Source: JABWBJ01 sp036507855
GTDB lineage: Bacteria; Gemmatimonadota; Gemmatimonadetes; Gemmatimonadales; Gemmatimonadaceae
Direction: 5' to 3'
Assembly (NCBI GenBank): GCA_036507855.1
Contig: DATCIJ010000018.1
Location: 1 to 64,000, forward strand
DNA: 64,000 bases
Shown piece by piece: positions 61,769 through 64,000 of the stretch. Positions within the stretch are counted from its first letter, which is position 1. Each line of letters opens with the position of its first letter. The notes beneath the pieces were generated by a model. The model was not told the DNA's origin. It worked only from the letters and a program-made list of their open reading frames with translations, and made no database searches. A program made the translations under genes and the position numbers.

Positions 61769-62227
61769 ATGGCCATCTTCAAGCAACCACCCAATTCTCC
61801 CGAGCGTCCGCCGGTTCGGCTCGACACGCCGCCGGCTGCAGCCGATGGTGGAGGAACTTCCGTGATAGCACCCGGCATGAAAGTCGTTGGTGACGTCGAG
61901 ACGACAGGAATCCTCAAGATCGAGGGAACGGTGCAGGGGTCCATTCGGGGCGCCCGGCAGGTCATGGTGGGCCGATCGGGCGTCATCCAGGGCGACGTAC
62001 AGGCGGAGGAAGTCATCCTCGGCGGACGCGTCGTCGGAACCGTGACCGCGACCGAGCGCGTCGAAATCCAGAGTAATTCCGTAATCGAAGGCGACGTTCA
62101 CACGCGGAGCATCGTGGTTTTCGAGGGCGGCCTCCTCAACGGGAATGTCCGCATGGACATGGCGGGCGCCAAGGGAGCGACTTCTACGCAGATCACGCCA
62201 TTGCGTAACGTCGGGGGAGCCGACTAG
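61769..62227 (+). CDS. bactofilin
   Basis: After a short Pro-rich tail comes the bactofilin beta-helix: VIAPGMKVVGDVETTG, LKIEGTVQGSIRG, VMVGRSGVIQGDVQAEEVI and VEIQSNSVIEGDVHT. These proteins polymerise without nucleotides and scaffold ParAB or the cell wall. The ATG at 61769 has CGGGAGA before it; an upstream ATG at 61724 lies within parB. It is 34 bp after parB, so likely co-transcribed. Confidence 0.92.
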   Translation: MAIFKQPPNSPERPPVRLDTPPAAADGGGTSVIAPGMKVVGDVETTGILKIEGTVQGSIRGARQVMVGRSGVIQGDVQAEEVILGGRVVGTVTATERVEIQSNSVIEGDVHTRSIVVFEGGLLNGNVRMDMAGAKGATSTQITPLRNVGGAD

Positions 62228-62314
62228 AAGTCCTTTCCACACGATGTGGAGGACCAGCGAGTTCTCCCGCACTTCACAACCGTCACTCTCCCAGCACATC
62301 GGGGGTTTCTCCAC

Positions 62315-63319
62315 GTGCGTGGACGTTTTTCCTCAACACTGTTGGCGTTGTCGATTGGCGTCGCCTGTGCGGGACCACCTCCGCTTGAAGGGAATGCCGG
62401 GGGACTCCAGGTAGCACTGCTCACACCGGGTCCCATATCCGATCAGGCGTGGAATGGTGAGGCATACCGCGGTCTGCTCGCGATTCGCGACAGCCTCGGC
62501 GCTTCGATCAGTCACATTCAGACCCGGACGCCTGCGGCTTTCAACGAGAACTTCCGAGAGTACGGCCGGCAGTCGTATGACCTCGTGATCGGGCACGGAT
62601 TCGAATACCAGGATGCGGCCAGGCGAATAGCGCCCGCGTTTCCAAAGACGGTGTTCCTGGTTACATCGAGTGATGTCACCGGACCAAACGTGGCTGGCAT
62701 CCGCTTCTCCTTCGCGGAGCCTTCGTTTCTCGCCGGCATCGCCGCAGCGGGATCATCCCGGAGCGGAATCATCGGAGCCATCGGCGGCACCGAGTTGCCA
62801 CCAGTCCGTGAGGGCTTCGACGCGTACACCGCTGGAGCCAGCAGCGTGAATCCGGAGATTCGCGTCCTGACCTCCTATGTCGGCAACTGGGAGGACGTGA
62901 GCGCCGGACGGCAGCAGGCGCTTGCGCAAATGTCCCGGGGCGCCGACGTGATCTTCCAGAACGCCGACGCGGCCGGATTGGGCGTGTTCCAGGCGGCGCG
63001 TGAGAGCGAGCGAGCGCTGGTGATCGGAGCAAACGCCGACCAGAACGGTGTCGCCCGGGGCGTCATCCTTGGAAGCGCCGTGATCGACCTGCCGCTCGCG
63101 TTCCTCACCGTGGCTCGCGCGGTTCGTGACAAGGCGCCACTTCCACAGGTATTCGCGTTAGGCACCGAATCGGGTGTCGTGCGGTTCGTGATCAATCCCG
63201 CCCTCAGCGACCGGGTCAGCCGGCGGATCCACCAGATCCTCGACAGCGTGCAAACCAGCATGTCCTCGGGCAGTTGGCAGTCGCCGGTGTCGTGGCGGAC
63301 ATCGCCGCCTGCGCCATGA
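62315..63319 (+). CDS. BMP-family (Med/PnrA-like) substrate-binding lipoprotein
   Basis: A lipoprotein signal ends at LSIGVAC. The periplasmic binding fold follows the basic membrane protein family: LLTPGPISDQAWN, YDLVIGHGFEYQDAA, VAGIRFSFAEPSFLAGIAA and VIFQNADAAGLGVFQAA. These bind nucleosides for an ABC importer, but no permease or ATPase is next to it. The GTG at 62315 is chosen for the signal peptide; an ATG at 62246 would add unconserved residues. The stop overlaps the Nif3 start (ATGA). Confidence 0.82.
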   Translation: MRGRFSSTLLALSIGVACAGPPPLEGNAGGLQVALLTPGPISDQAWNGEAYRGLLAIRDSLGASISHIQTRTPAAFNENFREYGRQSYDLVIGHGFEYQDAARRIAPAFPKTVFLVTSSDVTGPNVAGIRFSFAEPSFLAGIAAAGSSRSGIIGAIGGTELPPVREGFDAYTAGASSVNPEIRVLTSYVGNWEDVSAGRQQALAQMSRGADVIFQNADAAGLGVFQAARESERALVIGANADQNGVARGVILGSAVIDLPLAFLTVARAVRDKAPLPQVFALGTESGVVRFVINPALSDRVSRRIHQILDSVQTSMSSGSWQSPVSWRTSPPAP

Positions 63320-64000
63320 GCGTCCGCGCAATTGACCTTGCGCAGCGCCTTGATCGGCTGCTCGGCGTCGATGGGCACCCCGATTATGCCGCTGCGCTGA
63401 ACGGTCTCCAGGTCGATCACCGTGGTCCCGTACGGGCCATCGCCGCGGCGGTTGACGCGTCACAGCGCGCCATCCAGGGCGCCGCAGATGCTGGCGCGAA
63501 TTTCCTCGTGGTCCACCACGGGCTGTTCTGGGGCGGAACACAACCAGTCGTCGGCGCAGTCTATGGCCGCTTCCGGCAACTCTTCGACCACGACATCGCC
63601 GTGTATTCCGCACACCTTCCGCTCGACTCGCACCCTGAATACGGAAACAACGTCCTTCTCGCCCGCGAATTCGGACTCGTTCCATCACGATCGTTCGCGA
63701 GTTACCAGGGTGTTCCGATCGGCGTGTCTGGCGATGTCGACATGCCGACGGACGCGATCCTTTCACTCGCCGATGCGTTCGCGCGGCGAAACGGGGGCCG
63801 GGCGCGCGCCAGCACGATGCCGGCGGGACACCGGACACGACGGTGGGCCATCTGTACCGGCGCGGGGGCGTCAAGTGAAGCGCTTCGCGAGGCAGAGACG
63901 GCGAACATCAACACGCTCATCACGGGAGAGGGTCCACACCACACCGCCGTGGAAGCCCCCGAACGGGGCGTCGTCGTGATCTATGCCGGTCACTACGCGA
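63316..64000 (+). CDS. Nif3-like dinuclear metal-binding protein (3' truncated)
   Basis: The frame runs from the ATG 63316 off the end of the window without a stop. Residues such as FLVVHHGLFWGG, YSAHLPLDSHPEYGNN, TLITGEGPHH and GHYA are the histidine-rich metal motifs of the Nif3/YbgI family (DUF34). The family is linked to GTP cyclohydrolase-like activity and metal homeostasis. It overlaps the BMP stop by four bases. Confidence 0.9.
   Translation, partial: MSVRAIDLAQRLDRLLGVDGHPDYAAALNGLQVDHRGPVRAIAAAVDASQRAIQGAADAGANFLVVHHGLFWGGTQPVVGAVYGRFRQLFDHDIAVYSAHLPLDSHPEYGNNVLLAREFGLVPSRSFASYQGVPIGVSGDVDMPTDAILSLADAFARRNGGRARASTMPAGHRTRRWAICTGAGASSEALREAETANINTLITGEGPHHTAVEAPERGVVVIYAGHYA

Noticed and set aside
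1..64000. CRISPR array, IS element, prophage, toxin-antitoxin or retron
   Set aside because: No regularly spaced repeats, transposase, integrase, phage structural genes or reverse transcriptase were seen on either strand.

Overview
This is a gene-dense, high-GC bacterial chromosome segment of 64 kb with about 63 protein genes and one tRNA. No dedicated taxonomic marker (rRNA) is present. The gene content suggests Gemmatimonadota: paired type III and type I-alpha glutamine synthetases, a chromosomal plasmid-type replication initiator (RPA-like), many lipoproteins and TolB-like proteins, and a futalosine-type MqnD-like protein. This assignment is inference from gene content. No prophage, IS element, CRISPR array or integron was seen.

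Layout. 1-5.9 kb holds a truncated TldE/PmbA-like gene, a phosphoglycosyl-glycerate phosphatase-like HAD enzyme translationally coupled to a GT-A glycosyltransferase, a methyltransferase and a membrane sulfatase-fold enzyme. A tRNA-Cys follows at 6.0 kb. 6.1-10.6 kb has a threonine dehydratase bracketed by matching inverted repeats, an M15/DUF882-type peptidase, a gamma-glutamyltransferase and an SdpI-like gene with a frameshift. 10.8-17.2 kb is nitrogen and amino-acid metabolism (glnN, glnA, a second dehydratase), a zinc-ribbon membrane protein and an MqnD-like protein. 17.5-20.4 kb has a histone-H1-like protein and a coupled MerR-like regulator / SDR / replication-initiator cluster. 20.7-29.5 kb has a C-terminal processing protease, a TolB-like lipoprotein-type protein, a stomatin, small zinc-ribbon proteins, a cold-shock protein, an NrtR-like regulator with a palindromic operator, a GH3 enzyme and YggX. 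29.6-35.7 kb has an alpha/beta hydrolase, MoeB-rhodanese, a divergent orphan FeFe-hydrogenase-like domain protein, Smr, a PafA-type phosphatase and an iodotyrosine-deiodinase homologue. 35.9-42.2 kb is the arginine regulon, argCBD divergent from argR-argGH, with candidate ARG boxes. 42.2-55.2 kb has ispG, a degenerate HD protein, free-Met-R-SO reductase, a cupredoxin with a perfect CRP-type palindrome upstream, an IMPase, an M16 protease pair, murB, a DASS transporter, TerC, an ArsC-like protein and YheT. 55.3-64 kb is mnmG, a GT39-like membrane protein, a perfect parS site, parA-parB, a bactofilin, a BMP-type lipoprotein and a truncated Nif3-like gene.

How it fits together. Many pairs overlap by ATGA/GTGA, indicating translational coupling: the HAD/GT pair, HTH/SDR, argC/argB, argG/argH, the M16 pair, parA/parB, BMP/Nif3 and yggX/gh3. 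Four convergent pairs overlap by exactly four bases at their stop codons. The mnmG-parS-parAB arrangement is the usual origin-proximal segregation locus, although dnaA, rsmG and a convincing oriC are not visible. I found no single obviously new defence or mobile system. The best leads are the orphan hydrogenase-like protein, the RPA-like operon, the bracketed dehydratase gene, the degenerate HD protein, and the ParAB-bactofilin-lipoprotein-Nif3 string.
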